DNA of 20,397 nucleotides from Pseudomonadota bacterium (GCA_002704665.1 PAHB01000057.1:1-20397), one strand, 5' to 3'. Counted from the first letter of the stretch, positions 1 to 8,611 are shown. Numbers and translations are program-made. Notes: a model not told the origin generated them from the letters alone.

Positions 1-497
1 CTGAATTGTATAGTTTATTAGCGGAAGTTCTTTTGGTTGTTCCGACCCTTAGTTCTAGGCCAGAAGATATACCAGAGCTTGCAAGCACAATTCTTGAGCG
101 GGAAATTGAAATGCGTGAAATACGAGCAAAAAGGTTTTCGACAGCAGCGCTAAATGCTTTGCGCAACGGTTTTTGGCCAGGAAACATAGTTCAGCTTGAG
201 GCGGTGGTCAAAACAAGTCTTCAGCTTGCAACAGGGGAGCTAATAGATCTCGATGAAGTTGAAGGCGTTTTGGAGAAATCTTCAAATAGTTTATCGTATT
301 TTGGTCAAACACTTCCTTTCGATTTGGGGTTAAAAGAGGCTCGGGATATTTTTGAAAAAATGTATTTTGAGTATCACCTTGATAATGAAAAAGGTAGTAT
401 CACCAGAGTATCAGCTTTGACAGGGGTAGAACGAACGCATCTTTACAGAAAATTAAAAAATCTTGGTATCAATGTAAATCGCCGATCTACCAAATAA
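1..497 (+). CDS. NtrX-like sigma54-type response regulator, 3' fragment
   Basis: This is the C-terminal part of a bacterial enhancer-binding protein; the 5' end lies outside the window. The frame is open from the left edge (first full codon at base 3), so the TTG at base 6 is not a real start. Visible parts are the end of the AAA+ domain (PEDIPELA, then WPGNIVQLEAVV), a linker, and a C-terminal Fis-type helix-turn-helix ending in ERTHLYRKLKNLGI. The HTH and the preceding LKEARDIFEKMYFEYHL resemble the NtrX-like regulators of Betaproteobacteria, which act in two-component systems with NtrY-type kinases. Two arginines normally needed for ATP hydrolysis appear to be replaced: leucine stands at the arginine-finger position (bases 15-17) and valine at sensor II (bases 189-191). 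It may therefore regulate without driving sigma54 open-complex formation. The receiver domain, if any, is not visible. The family is fairly certain; the ntrX name is less so. Confidence 0.8.
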   Translation, partial: ELYSLLAEVLLVVPTLSSRPEDIPELASTILEREIEMREIRAKRFSTAALNALRNGFWPGNIVQLEAVVKTSLQLATGELIDLDEVEGVLEKSSNSLSYFGQTLPFDLGLKEARDIFEKMYFEYHLDNEKGSITRVSALTGVERTHLYRKLKNLGINVNRRSTK

Positions 498-532
498 GTA
501 ACAATAAAATTATTAAATAGGTTATTAGAGCA

Positions 533-2530
533 ATGAATGACAGACAAGTATTAGCCAATGCCATAAGAGCCTTAGCAATGGACGCAGTTGAGAGGGCTCA
601 ATCTGGACATCCGGGAATGCCTATGGGTATGGCAGAGATTGCGGAAGTTCTATGGCGACATCATCTTAGCCACAATCCCAAAAACCCGAGCTGGATAAAT
701 AGGGATCGGTTTGTAATTTCAAATGGCCATGGGTCAATGTTGCTTTATGCCTTGTTACATCTTAGTGGATACGATTTGTCAATAGAGGAAATAAAGAGGT
801 TTAGGCAATTGGGATCACGAACGCCGGGTCATCCAGAATACGGGTATACGGTGGGAGTAGAGACTACTACCGGCCCTTTAGGACAGGGCTTATCAAATGC
901 TGTCGGAATGGCACTAGCCGAAAAGGTGATGGGGGCGGAATTTAATGAAAAAAACTTCGATGTGATAAATCATCATACTTATGCTTTTTTAGGGGATGGT
1001 TGTCTTATGGAAGGCTTGTCGCATGAGGTGTCTTCGCTGGCAGGAGTCTTGGGGTTGGGTAAACTTATAGCGTTATATGATGACAACGGCATTTCGATTG
1101 ACTCCGACAAAGGAAACATAAAAAATTGGTTTGATGACGATACCCCTAAACGGTATGAGGCCTATGGTTGGCAAGTTATCCGTGACATTGATGGACATAG
1201 CTTCACTGAAATTGATCGGGCTATAAAAGAGGCGAAGGAGAATTCACACCAACCAACACTTATTTGTTGTAAAACTATCATTGGCAAGGGCTCTCCGAAC
1301 AAACAGGGAACTGGAGGCGTCCATGGCGCACCACTTGGTTTGGATGAAATCAAATTAGCGAAAAAACAAATTGGATGGGAGTATAAAGAGTTTGAAATTC
1401 CAGAACATATTTACCGAGAATGGGATTGCTCAGAGCACGGCGAAAAAAGGGAACAAATCTGGCAGGAAAAGTTTGCGAGTTATTCTCAAGCTCATCCTGT
1501 AAAATCAGCAGAACTCAAAAGAAGGGTCAACCGAGAATTACCCTATGAGTGGGACTCATTTAAACAAAATTTACAAAACGCTATTTTAAAAAACCCGAAA
1601 AACATTGCAACTAGGAAGGCTTCTCAGGAAATAATAGATCACCTAATGGAAGTCACCCCTGAATTATTAGGTGGATCTGCCGATTTGGCTGCGTCCAATT
1701 TAACAATGCACAAAAGCGCTATTCCAGTGACCAAAAGAAACGGCAGAGGGGACTACGTATTTTATGGCGTCAGAGAATTTGGAATGGCGGGGATAATGAA
1801 CGGACTGGCTCTGTATAGCGGATTGATTCCTTTTGGTGGTACATTTTTGGTGTTTTCGGATTATGCTCGAAACGCTTTGCGTATGTCGGCACTGATGAAA
1901 CTCCGAACAATTCACGTTTTCACTCACGATTCTATAGGTCTTGGCGAGGATGGACCAACCCACCAACCAATAGAACATGCATCCTCCCTCAGGGCCATCC
2001 CAAATATGATGGTTTGGCGTCCTTGCGACGGCTATGAAACGTGTGTTGCCTGGCTATCTGCTATCGAGAACAAAAAAGGACCCACCAGTATACTGCTATC
2101 AAGGCAGTCACTGCCGGCACAGTTTGAAAATATTTTTGAATTTAAGGAGGCATTTAAGGGCGGATATGTTTTGGTAGATTCGGAGAACCCGGCGGCGATC
2201 ATTGTTGCGACTGGTTCAGAGGTTTCAATAGCAGTAAATGCTCAACAAACCCTTTCTGATAAAGGTATTTCGGTAAGGGTGGTTTCGATGCCATCGACAA
2301 CTACGTTTGATCGCCAAGACTGGAATTATAAAAACAAAGTTTTACCGAAAACAGTACCAAAAGTCGCCATAGAAGCTGGAGTAACAGATTTTTGGAGAAA
2401 ATATGTAGGTTTAGAGGGCGATATAATTGGTTTGGATGAATATGGGGAGTCAGGTCCGGGCAAAGATTTGTTCACACATTTTGGGCTAACAGTGGATGAA
2501 TTAGTTAGACGCGTTGAAAAAATCATATAG
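533..2530 (+). CDS. tkt: Transketolase
   Basis: Thiamine-diphosphate enzyme that moves two-carbon units between sugar phosphates in the non-oxidative pentose phosphate pathway and, where present, the Calvin cycle; cytosolic. The 665 residues match the usual bacterial length of about 663. The N-terminal domain shows SGHPGMPMG and NGHGSML with conserved histidines near residues 26 and 66, then the cofactor-binding LGDGCLMEG near residue 153. The middle domain has GVREFGMAGIMNG with the catalytic glutamate, and GLGEDGPTHQPIEH. It starts 35 bases after the regulator gene, at an ATG with only a weak ribosome-binding site (TTAGAG). It is the first of four same-strand central carbon genes. The only transcription signal sought upstream was the AT-rich 498-532 gap, where I see no clear promoter. 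Identification is secure. Confidence 0.97.
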   Translation: MNDRQVLANAIRALAMDAVERAQSGHPGMPMGMAEIAEVLWRHHLSHNPKNPSWINRDRFVISNGHGSMLLYALLHLSGYDLSIEEIKRFRQLGSRTPGHPEYGYTVGVETTTGPLGQGLSNAVGMALAEKVMGAEFNEKNFDVINHHTYAFLGDGCLMEGLSHEVSSLAGVLGLGKLIALYDDNGISIDSDKGNIKNWFDDDTPKRYEAYGWQVIRDIDGHSFTEIDRAIKEAKENSHQPTLICCKTIIGKGSPNKQGTGGVHGAPLGLDEIKLAKKQIGWEYKEFEIPEHIYREWDCSEHGEKREQIWQEKFASYSQAHPVKSAELKRRVNRELPYEWDSFKQNLQNAILKNPKNIATRKASQEIIDHLMEVTPELLGGSADLAASNLTMHKSAIPVTKRNGRGDYVFYGVREFGMAGIMNGLALYSGLIPFGGTFLVFSDYARNALRMSALMKLRTIHVFTHDSIGLGEDGPTHQPIEHASSLRAIPNMMVWRPCDGYETCVAWLSAIENKKGPTSILLSRQSLPAQFENIFEFKEAFKGGYVLVDSENPAAIIVATGSEVSIAVNAQQTLSDKGISVRVVSMPSTTTFDRQDWNYKNKVLPKTVPKVAIEAGVTDFWRKYVGLEGDIIGLDEYGESGPGKDLFTHFGLTVDELVRRVEKII

Positions 2531-2553
2531 CTAAAATTTTTGGGAGTTATTTA

Positions 2554-3567
2554 ATGACAATTAAACTGGGGATTAACGGTTTCGGAAGGATTGGAAGAAA
2601 TATTTTGAGGGCATGTTTCGAGAAAAATTCAATGCAAGACATGGAAATTGTTGCGATAAATGATTTGGGAGATGCAGAGACGAACGCGCATCTAATAAGG
2701 TACGATACAGCACATGGGCCCTTTGCTGGTTCCGTGGAGGCGGAAGAAAGCTCGCTCATAGTAAATGGGCATAAAATCAAAGTTTTTGCGGAGAGAGATC
2801 CAAAAAAGCTACCTTGGGGAGAAGAGTCGGTTGATGTAGTTCTTGAATGTACTGGTCTTTTTACATCAAGGGAAAAAGCCGCCCAACACCTTATTGGAGG
2901 GGCTAAAAAAGTAGTTATTTCCGCACCGGGTGGTTCGGATGTAGACGCCACCATTGTGTATGGTGTTAATCACTCTATCCTTGAATCTTCGCATGACGTA
3001 ATTTCAAACGCTTCATGCACGACTAATTGTTTAGCGCCTTTAGCAAAAGTTCTCAACGAGAGCGTTGGTATAGAGAGCGGACTAATGACAACTATCCATT
3101 CCTATACCAATGATCAGGTTTTAAGTGATGTTTTTCATAAGGACCTTCGGAGAGCGAGGTCCGCCACGATGTCAATGATACCTACAAAAACTGGCGCAGC
3201 CTCTGCCGTGGGGCTAGTTTTGCCGGAATTGAATGGCAAACTAGACGGGTTTGCTATTCGGGTGCCTACGATCAATGTATCCGTAGTGGACCTGTCATTT
3301 GTGACTCGCAAAGCTACTGATGTTGACCAAATTAACGATGCCATTCTGTATGCATCACAAAACGAATTGCAAGGCATATTAGATTACAATGAGGCCCCTT
3401 TAGTATCAATTGACTTTAATCATAATCCGGCATCCTCAATTTTTGACGCAACTTTAACAAAAGTATCCAATGGTACTTTAGTAAAAGTTTGTGCTTGGTA
3501 CGATAACGAATGGGGTTTCTCTAATCGAATGCTGGATGTTGCAAAGCATTTATATTCGGTAGCGTAG
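2554..3567 (+). CDS. gap: Glyceraldehyde-3-phosphate dehydrogenase, type I
   Basis: Phosphorylating GAPDH, interconverting glyceraldehyde 3-phosphate and 1,3-bisphosphoglycerate; cytosolic homotetramer in this family. The 337 residues are full length. The Rossmann start KLGINGFGRIGRN is followed by AINDLGDAETNAHL, whose acidic residue after the second strand favours NAD. The catalytic cysteine is C155 in SNASCTTNCLAP and its partner histidine is H182 in TIHSYTNDQ. The phosphate-binding segment SMIPTKTGAA and the C-terminal WYDNEWGFSNRM are present. A good ribosome-binding site, GGGAG at 2542-2546, supports the ATG at 2554. It follows tkt by 23 bases and precedes pgk by 19, so co-transcription is likely. 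Whether it runs mainly in the glycolytic or gluconeogenic direction cannot be read from the sequence. Confidence 0.97.
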   Translation: MTIKLGINGFGRIGRNILRACFEKNSMQDMEIVAINDLGDAETNAHLIRYDTAHGPFAGSVEAEESSLIVNGHKIKVFAERDPKKLPWGEESVDVVLECTGLFTSREKAAQHLIGGAKKVVISAPGGSDVDATIVYGVNHSILESSHDVISNASCTTNCLAPLAKVLNESVGIESGLMTTIHSYTNDQVLSDVFHKDLRRARSATMSMIPTKTGAASAVGLVLPELNGKLDGFAIRVPTINVSVVDLSFVTRKATDVDQINDAILYASQNELQGILDYNEAPLVSIDFNHNPASSIFDATLTKVSNGTLVKVCAWYDNEWGFSNRMLDVAKHLYSVA

Positions 3568-3586
3568 AGGAGCAGAGTTTATCGAT

Positions 3587-4786
3587 ATGACAATTCCAAA
3601 AATGACAGACATATCACTGTCGAATAAAAAAGTCTTTTTTCGAGCAGATCTCAACGTCCCAGTAAATAAAAATGGGGAGATAACTGATGATTCGCGCGTA
3701 AAAGCGACAATGCCAGGGATTTCTTATGCACTTAATGCCGGCGCAGCTTTGATGGTGACTTCCCATCTGGGTCGTCCGAAAGAAGGCAAGTGGGATAAAA
3801 AATATTCTTTGCTGGGGATTGCTAATTTATTAGCTGCTCGTTTAGGTAAACCTGTCCGGCTGATTGAAAATTGGTTTGACGGTTTCAATGTAATGCCAGG
3901 AGAGATGGTTGTGTTAGAAAATTGCAGATTTAACACAGGGGAGAAAATAAATGACGTTACTTTATCGCGAAAGATTGCCGGTTTGTGTGATATTTATGTA
4001 AACGACGCGTTTGCATCAGCGCATAGAACAGAGTCAACTACTGTGGGCACAGCAAATTATGCAAAAGTTGCATGTGCTGGCCCACTTATGTTGGACGAAA
4101 TTCGAGCGCTATCGCGCGCTCTTAATGATCCCAAAAAGCCTCTAGTTGCTATTGTTGGCGGTTCTAAAGTCTCTACTAAACTGCCTGTATTGTACAGGCT
4201 TGCGGACCTCGTCGATCACTTGATCGTTGGTGGGGGTATAGCAAACACTTTTTTGTTTGCGCACGGGGTCAGTGTCGGTCGATCGTTGGTTGAGGAAGAG
4301 CTTGGGGACCGTGCGCTCGAAATTGTAAAAAAAATTAAAGAAAAAGGGGGTTCATGTCCTTTGCCAGAGGATGTGCTGTGTTCGCAAGAAATTGATGAGA
4401 ACGCTTCGGTGGAGATAAAAAAAGTCGAAAAGATTTTGGATTATGAAATGATTTTGGATGTTGGTCCAAAAACGACAGAAAAGTATAAGAAAATCTTAAG
4501 AGAGGCAGGGACAATTGTGTGGAATGGTCCGTTGGGTGTATTCGAATTGGATAAATTTGCTAATGGAACAAAAAATGTGGCAGAGTCGATCGAAACTTCT
4601 CAAGCGTTCTCCATAGCTGGGGGTGGAGATACGTTAGCTGCAATGAATAAGTTTGGAACAAAAAAAGTAGATTATATTTCGACGGCAGGCGGGGCTTTTT
4701 TAGAGTTTTTGGAGGGCAAAACTCTTCCAGCCATCGCAGCGCTTAATTCTCGGGGACGAGAAGGAGCATTAAAACAAAACAGCTAA
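3587..4786 (+). CDS. pgk: Phosphoglycerate kinase
   Basis: Transfers phosphate between 1,3-bisphosphoglycerate and ADP, the step after GAPDH. The 399 residues are of normal length. The N-terminal signature VFFRADLNVPV carries the substrate-binding R-x-D-x-N residues. SHLGRPKEGKWD, the LENCRFNTGE segment and NDAFASAHR follow in the usual order. The C-terminal lobe has IVGGSKVSTK, WNGPLGVFE and the nucleotide-binding GGGDTLAAM. AGGAG directly after the gap stop (3568-3572) lies about 14 bases upstream of the ATG at 3587, rather far. An in-frame ATG at 3602 (M6) is a possible alternative start, at the cost of five residues. It is followed by an 85-base gap before fba, where many relatives have pyruvate kinase. 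Confidence 0.97.
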   Translation: MTIPKMTDISLSNKKVFFRADLNVPVNKNGEITDDSRVKATMPGISYALNAGAALMVTSHLGRPKEGKWDKKYSLLGIANLLAARLGKPVRLIENWFDGFNVMPGEMVVLENCRFNTGEKINDVTLSRKIAGLCDIYVNDAFASAHRTESTTVGTANYAKVACAGPLMLDEIRALSRALNDPKKPLVAIVGGSKVSTKLPVLYRLADLVDHLIVGGGIANTFLFAHGVSVGRSLVEEELGDRALEIVKKIKEKGGSCPLPEDVLCSQEIDENASVEIKKVEKILDYEMILDVGPKTTEKYKKILREAGTIVWNGPLGVFELDKFANGTKNVAESIETSQAFSIAGGGDTLAAMNKFGTKKVDYISTAGGAFLEFLEGKTLPAIAALNSRGREGALKQNS

Positions 4787-4871
4787 TTTTTTGATAAATA
4801 CTTTGCTAGACTAAGGGAATGAGAGGCATTCAAATTTATTACTAATGTATGAAGTTTAAAGGAAAAAAATA

Positions 4872-5930
4872 ATGGCTTTAGTTTCGATGAGGCAGCTTTT
4901 GGATCACGCTGCGGAAAATGATTATGGTGTGCCCGCGTTTAATGTTAATAACTTAGAACAAATACAAGCAATAATGCAGGCAGCCGAGGAAACAAAAAGC
5001 CCGGTGATAATGCAGGCATCAGCGGGAGCGAGAAAATATGCGGGGGAACCGTTCCTTAGGCATTTAATATTAGCGGCTGTAGAGATGCATCCCGATATTC
5101 CAATAGTAATGCACCAAGATCATGGCGGTAGTCCGGCAGTTTGCCAGCGATCGATTAGGTCGGGTTTTACTAGCGTTATGATGGATGGCTCTTTGCATGA
5201 AGATATGAAAACACCAGCGTCTTATGATTATAACGTGCGGGTTACAAGGCAGGTAGTAGATATGGCTCATGCAGTCGGAGTTTCTGTTGAGGGTGAATTA
5301 GGATGCTTGGGTTCTCTGGAAACAATGGAGGCAGGTAAGGAGGATGGCAGTGGGGCGGAAGGAGCTTTGACAAAAGATATGTTACTGACTGATCCATCTG
5401 AGGCCGAGAGTTTTGTCAAAGAGACTCAAGTCGATGCGCTTGCGATTGCAATCGGAACGTCTCACGGCGCTTACAAATTTTCTCGTAAACCTACTGGAGA
5501 TATTCTAGCTATGGAGCGAATTAAAGAGATTCACGAGAGAATTCCTCATACACACCTTGTAATGCATGGATCATCGAGCGTTCCGCAGGAGTGGCTGGAA
5601 ATTATAAGGGCGAATGGTGGGGATTTAAAGGAAACTTACGGAGTTCCGGTCGAAGAGATTCAAGAAGGGATCAAGCATGGAGTACGTAAAATAAATATAG
5701 ACACTGACGTTAGATTGGCCATGACCGGATCAATGAGGCAGTTTTTTGTGAGAAATCCCTCTGAATTTGATCCAAGAAAATACCTAAAAGAGGCGATGCT
5801 GGCTGCAAAATCGATATGTAAATCTAGATTTGAGGCTTTTGGGACAGCTGGGAATGCCCCAAAAATTAAGCCTATGGCATTAGACATGTTTGCATTGCAA
5901 TATGAAGTTTTAAGGCAACCGCAAAAATAG
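4872..5930 (+). CDS. fba: Class II fructose-bisphosphate aldolase, Calvin-cycle subtype
   Basis: Zinc-dependent aldolase interconverting fructose 1,6-bisphosphate with dihydroxyacetone phosphate and glyceraldehyde 3-phosphate; Calvin-cycle-subtype enzymes (CbbA-like) may also act on sedoheptulose bisphosphate. The 352 residues start MALVSMRQLLDHAAE, typical of this subtype. PIVMHQDHGG (H81, D83, H84) holds the catalytic aspartate and a metal-binding histidine. Further metal and substrate residues sit in VEGELGCLGSLE, AIGTSHGAYKF and LVMHGSSSVP. The segment KINIDTDVRLAMTG binds the substrate phosphate in the family. AAAGGA just upstream of the ATG is a reasonable ribosome-binding site. The subtype name does not prove autotrophy: no RuBisCO or phosphoribulokinase gene is in the window, and heterotrophic Betaproteobacteria carry the same gene. 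Confidence 0.96.
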   Translation: MALVSMRQLLDHAAENDYGVPAFNVNNLEQIQAIMQAAEETKSPVIMQASAGARKYAGEPFLRHLILAAVEMHPDIPIVMHQDHGGSPAVCQRSIRSGFTSVMMDGSLHEDMKTPASYDYNVRVTRQVVDMAHAVGVSVEGELGCLGSLETMEAGKEDGSGAEGALTKDMLLTDPSEAESFVKETQVDALAIAIGTSHGAYKFSRKPTGDILAMERIKEIHERIPHTHLVMHGSSSVPQEWLEIIRANGGDLKETYGVPVEEIQEGIKHGVRKINIDTDVRLAMTGSMRQFFVRNPSEFDPRKYLKEAMLAAKSICKSRFEAFGTAGNAPKIKPMALDMFALQYEVLRQPQK

Positions 5931-5984
5931 CTGAGTAATTATTTTGTTAGCTTAGTATTAAATAGCAAAGCGAAACCGTTAGTT

Positions 5985-6542
5985 ATGGTAAAAAATACTG
6001 GTCAGAATCAGGCTGACACATTAAGAACTGGACACGTCGGGGTTGTAATGGGTAGCAAAAGTGATTGGCCTGTCATGTCGGCGGTCTGCCAAACGTTTAA
6101 AATGCTGCGCATTCCACATAAGGCTGAGATTGTGTCGGCACACAGAACGCCAGATAAAATGTTTGCGTACGCTGAGACCGCGGAATCAAGGGGCTTGGTA
6201 GCAATAATAGCTGGTGCAGGTGGAGCCGCACATTTGCCCGGTATGATAGCCGCCAAGACAATCGTGCCGGTATTCGGCGTGCCGATTGAGTCTAAGAGTT
6301 TAAAAGGATTAGATTCTCTCTTGTCTATCGCTCAAATGCCAAAGGGAATTCCGGTTGCCTCTTTTGCGATTGGTGAGCCGGGGGCCATAAACGCTGCTTT
6401 ATTTGTCGCAGCAATACTTGCAAGACAGGATGAAAAAGTAGCGAAGAGACTACACAAATTTAGAACTAGTCAACGAGTAAAAGTTTCATCGATCAAGTTA
6501 CCACGATCCATTTGGCCAAAAGCACGAAAGCCACAACCATGA
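5985..6542 (+). CDS. purE: N5-carboxyaminoimidazole ribonucleotide mutase
   Basis: Class I PurE converts N5-CAIR, the product of PurK, to CAIR in de novo purine synthesis; octameric in the family. The sequence shows GVVMGSKSDWPVM near residue 20, the catalytic-histidine motif SAHRTP (H53), IAGAGGAAHLPGM and PVFGVPIESKSLKGLDSLLS. At 185 residues it is somewhat longer than the roughly 165-residue norm, with about 15 extra residues in front and a basic, proline-containing tail (residues 160-185). The upstream ribosome-binding site is poor, but the next in-frame ATG (6049) would remove the nucleotide-binding motif, so 5985 is kept. Its stop overlaps the purK start as ATGA. The partner purK directly downstream confirms the two-step bacterial route rather than the one-step class II type. 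Confidence 0.96.
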   Translation: MVKNTGQNQADTLRTGHVGVVMGSKSDWPVMSAVCQTFKMLRIPHKAEIVSAHRTPDKMFAYAETAESRGLVAIIAGAGGAAHLPGMIAAKTIVPVFGVPIESKSLKGLDSLLSIAQMPKGIPVASFAIGEPGAINAALFVAAILARQDEKVAKRLHKFRTSQRVKVSSIKLPRSIWPKARKPQP

Positions 6543-7675
6543 TTCAGCCGAATAACTGGTTAGGGTTGTTAGGGGGTGGGCAGCTTGGCAAGATGTTTTC
6601 TATTAAGGCCCAACAGCTTGGCTATTATGTGATGGTAATCGATCCGAATGAAGATGCGCCGGCAAGGAGTGTCGCGAATAAGTGGATCTGCGCAGACTAT
6701 TCTGACCAAAAAGCTCTTGACCATATAGCTAAAAGTTGCAGCGGAGTCACCACGGAATTTGAGAACGTTCCGGCTGAGGTTCTGGGCTTTTTTGAGGAAA
6801 AACTGGTGGTTTCTCCAAAACAAAGCGCCGTACGGATTAGTCAGGATCGTATACTTGAAAAGGAATTCCTAAAAAAAAACGGATTCAAAACGAGCCGATT
6901 TCTATCAATAAAAAATGATAAAGAAATAACAAATGTAGATACAGAATCTTTTTTTCCTGGTTTTTTAAAAGTTAGTCGGTTTGGTTATGATGGAAAAGGT
7001 CAATCACTGGTTGATGACATATACAGTCTAGGAAAGTCTTTTGAACGTTTCGGTAAAACGCCATGCGTCTTAGAAAGGGCTATTGATCTAGATAAAGAAA
7101 TATCGGTTATTTTAGTTCGTGATTTTAAGGGACGGGTCGCATTTTATCCAATCATCGAAAACCGTCATCGAAACGGAATTTTGGATATGAGTGTAGTTCC
7201 AGCCTCAATTCCTGAATCAGTTAGTGAAGAAGCGATAACTATCAGCAATCAATTAGCTTCCAAGCTAAATTATGTGGGAGTCATGTGTGTGGAGTTTTTT
7301 CTCAGTCAAAAAGATGGTTTGTTAGTCAATGAAATTGCTCCGCGCCCTCATAATAGTGGCCATTTCAGTTTGGATGCGTGTGAGGTCTGTCAGTTTGAGC
7401 AGCAGGTTCGGGCGCTATGCCAAATTCCGCTAGGGTCGACAAAACTAAGAGCTTCATCGGCAGTAATGATTAACCTTCTTGGTGATATTTGGAGCAAAGG
7501 AGAGCCAGACTGGTATGATCTTTTCGCCACTTCATCTGCGCATCTGCATTTGTATGGAAAACGAAAACCAAGAAGCGGGAGAAAGATGGGACACTATACG
7601 GTTCTCGGTGAAAGTTTGGAAATAGCAAAAGAGGAAGCACTTAAAATAAGGCAGTCTATAAATCCAAAACCATAA
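6539..7675 (+). CDS. purK: N5-carboxyaminoimidazole ribonucleotide synthase
   Basis: ATP-grasp enzyme that uses ATP and bicarbonate to turn AIR into N5-CAIR, feeding PurE. The start is placed at ATG 6539, which overlaps the purE stop in an ATGA arrangement and begins MIQPNNWLGLLGGGQLGKM. The open frame continues nine codons upstream to a TTG at 6512, but that part lies inside purE and has no family-like sequence. From 6539 the protein has 378 residues, the usual size. Visible elements are the N-terminal GGGQLG loop and VIDPNEDAPA, the central GFLKVSRFGYDGKGQ ATP-grasp segment, VLERAIDLDKEISVI, and the metal-binding VNEIAPRPHNSGHFS. Translational coupling with purE is likely. It ends 9 bases before purC. 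Confidence 0.96.
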   Translation: MIQPNNWLGLLGGGQLGKMFSIKAQQLGYYVMVIDPNEDAPARSVANKWICADYSDQKALDHIAKSCSGVTTEFENVPAEVLGFFEEKLVVSPKQSAVRISQDRILEKEFLKKNGFKTSRFLSIKNDKEITNVDTESFFPGFLKVSRFGYDGKGQSLVDDIYSLGKSFERFGKTPCVLERAIDLDKEISVILVRDFKGRVAFYPIIENRHRNGILDMSVVPASIPESVSEEAITISNQLASKLNYVGVMCVEFFLSQKDGLLVNEIAPRPHNSGHFSLDACEVCQFEQQVRALCQIPLGSTKLRASSAVMINLLGDIWSKGEPDWYDLFATSSAHLHLYGKRKPRSGRKMGHYTVLGESLEIAKEEALKIRQSINPKP

Positions 7676-7684
7676 ACCATTATC

Positions 7685-8566
7685 ATGGCATCGACAGTAT
7701 TTAACACAAATTTGAAAAGTCTGGAACTATTACATAGAGGAAAAGTGCGCGATCTATACGGGGTTGATTCAGAAAAGCTGTTAATAGTACAGACTGATAG
7801 AATTTCGGCTTTTGATAGGGTCTTACCCACTCCCATTCCAGGAAAAGGTCAAATTTTGACTAAAATGACCCAATATTGGTTTAAAAAGTTTAGCGATTCA
7901 ATAAATCATCACTGGTTAGAGCTTGAACCGGAAAAATTTATAATGGAATCGGAGATTAGTTGTATCGCGAACAGGGCATTAATGGTGAAAAGATTGACGC
8001 CATTGCCAATTGAAGCGGTAGTCCGGGGTTATATTGCAGGATCGGGGTGGAAAGAGTATGTGAAGAACGGGACAATTAGCGGGCAAAAACTAAGGGACGG
8101 ACTTAAGCTTGGAGAGAAGCTAGAGGATCCAATCTTTACACCATCTTCCAAGGCTAAAGTTGGGGAGCACGACGAAAATATTTCCTACTTTGACATGGAA
8201 AACCTTGTCGGGAGTGAGTTTGCGGCAAAGATCAAAGAGATATCTTTATTGCTTTATAAAAAAGCGTGGAGGCATTGTATAACTAGAGGAATAATCGTTG
8301 CAGATACAAAATTTGAATTTGGAGTAAATAAAGAGGGCCAATTGTTTGTGATCGACGAAATTTTAACCCCCGATTCCTCCCGGTTTTGGGCGAAAGATAA
8401 TTATGCGCTGGGCTCTCTGCCTTTTTCATTTGATAAACAATTTATTAGAGATTGGTTGGAAAGCGGGGATTTCTCAAAACATAATCACGCACCTGAAATA
8501 CCACTACAAATTGTTGAAGGAACAAAAAAAAAATATCAAGAGGCACTCAATATAGTGTGTCAATAA
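7685..8566 (+). CDS. purC: SAICAR synthase (phosphoribosylaminoimidazole-succinocarboxamide synthase)
   Basis: Joins aspartate to CAIR with ATP, giving SAICAR, the step after PurE. The 293 residues make it the longer PurC type found in Betaproteobacteria and in yeast Ade1, rather than the roughly 237-residue E. coli type. It shows LLHRGKVRDLYGV at the start, QTDRISAFDRVLPTPIPGKG, EAVVRGYIAGSGWKEY, and near the C-terminus ADTKFEFG and VIDEILTPDSSRFW, the metal- and nucleotide-binding part. In many Betaproteobacteria purC comes before purE; here it follows purK, so the local order is changed while the set is kept. A run of ten A bases lies near the 3' end of the gene but leaves the frame intact. 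Confidence 0.96.
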   Translation: MASTVFNTNLKSLELLHRGKVRDLYGVDSEKLLIVQTDRISAFDRVLPTPIPGKGQILTKMTQYWFKKFSDSINHHWLELEPEKFIMESEISCIANRALMVKRLTPLPIEAVVRGYIAGSGWKEYVKNGTISGQKLRDGLKLGEKLEDPIFTPSSKAKVGEHDENISYFDMENLVGSEFAAKIKEISLLLYKKAWRHCITRGIIVADTKFEFGVNKEGQLFVIDEILTPDSSRFWAKDNYALGSLPFSFDKQFIRDWLESGDFSKHNHAPEIPLQIVEGTKKKYQEALNIVCQ

Positions 8567-8581
8567 TTTTGATGTACACAA

Positions 8582-8611
8582 ATTATCGTATGGTAGTAAC
8601 ATAACGATAAT
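8582..8611. other. Inverted repeat (hairpin or operator candidate) upstream of tsaC
   Basis: Arms ATTATCGT (8582-8589) and ACGATAAT (8604-8611) are perfect reverse complements. Inside them ATG and CAT (8590-8592, 8600-8602) extend the stem, with one bulged A at 8603 and a seven-base loop. It lies in the 65-base gap between purC and tsaC. No T-tract follows on the plus strand, which argues against a standard intrinsic terminator; an operator, an RNA-processing hairpin or an attenuating structure are the alternatives. Confidence 0.45.

Noticed and set aside
4817..4831. Short inverted repeat GAATG/CATTC in the pgk-fba gap, as a possible terminator
   Set aside because: A five-base stem without a following T-tract is too weak; it is within chance expectation for an AT-rich gap.
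4872..5930. Calvin-cycle autotrophy inferred from tkt, gap, pgk and the aldolase subtype
   Set aside because: The same genes serve glycolysis and gluconeogenesis in heterotrophs, and no RuBisCO or phosphoribulokinase gene is present.
6512..6538. Upstream TTG start for purK adding nine residues
   Set aside because: These codons lie in the purE tail and do not resemble the PurK N-terminus; ATG 6539 gives the usual start and an ATGA overlap.
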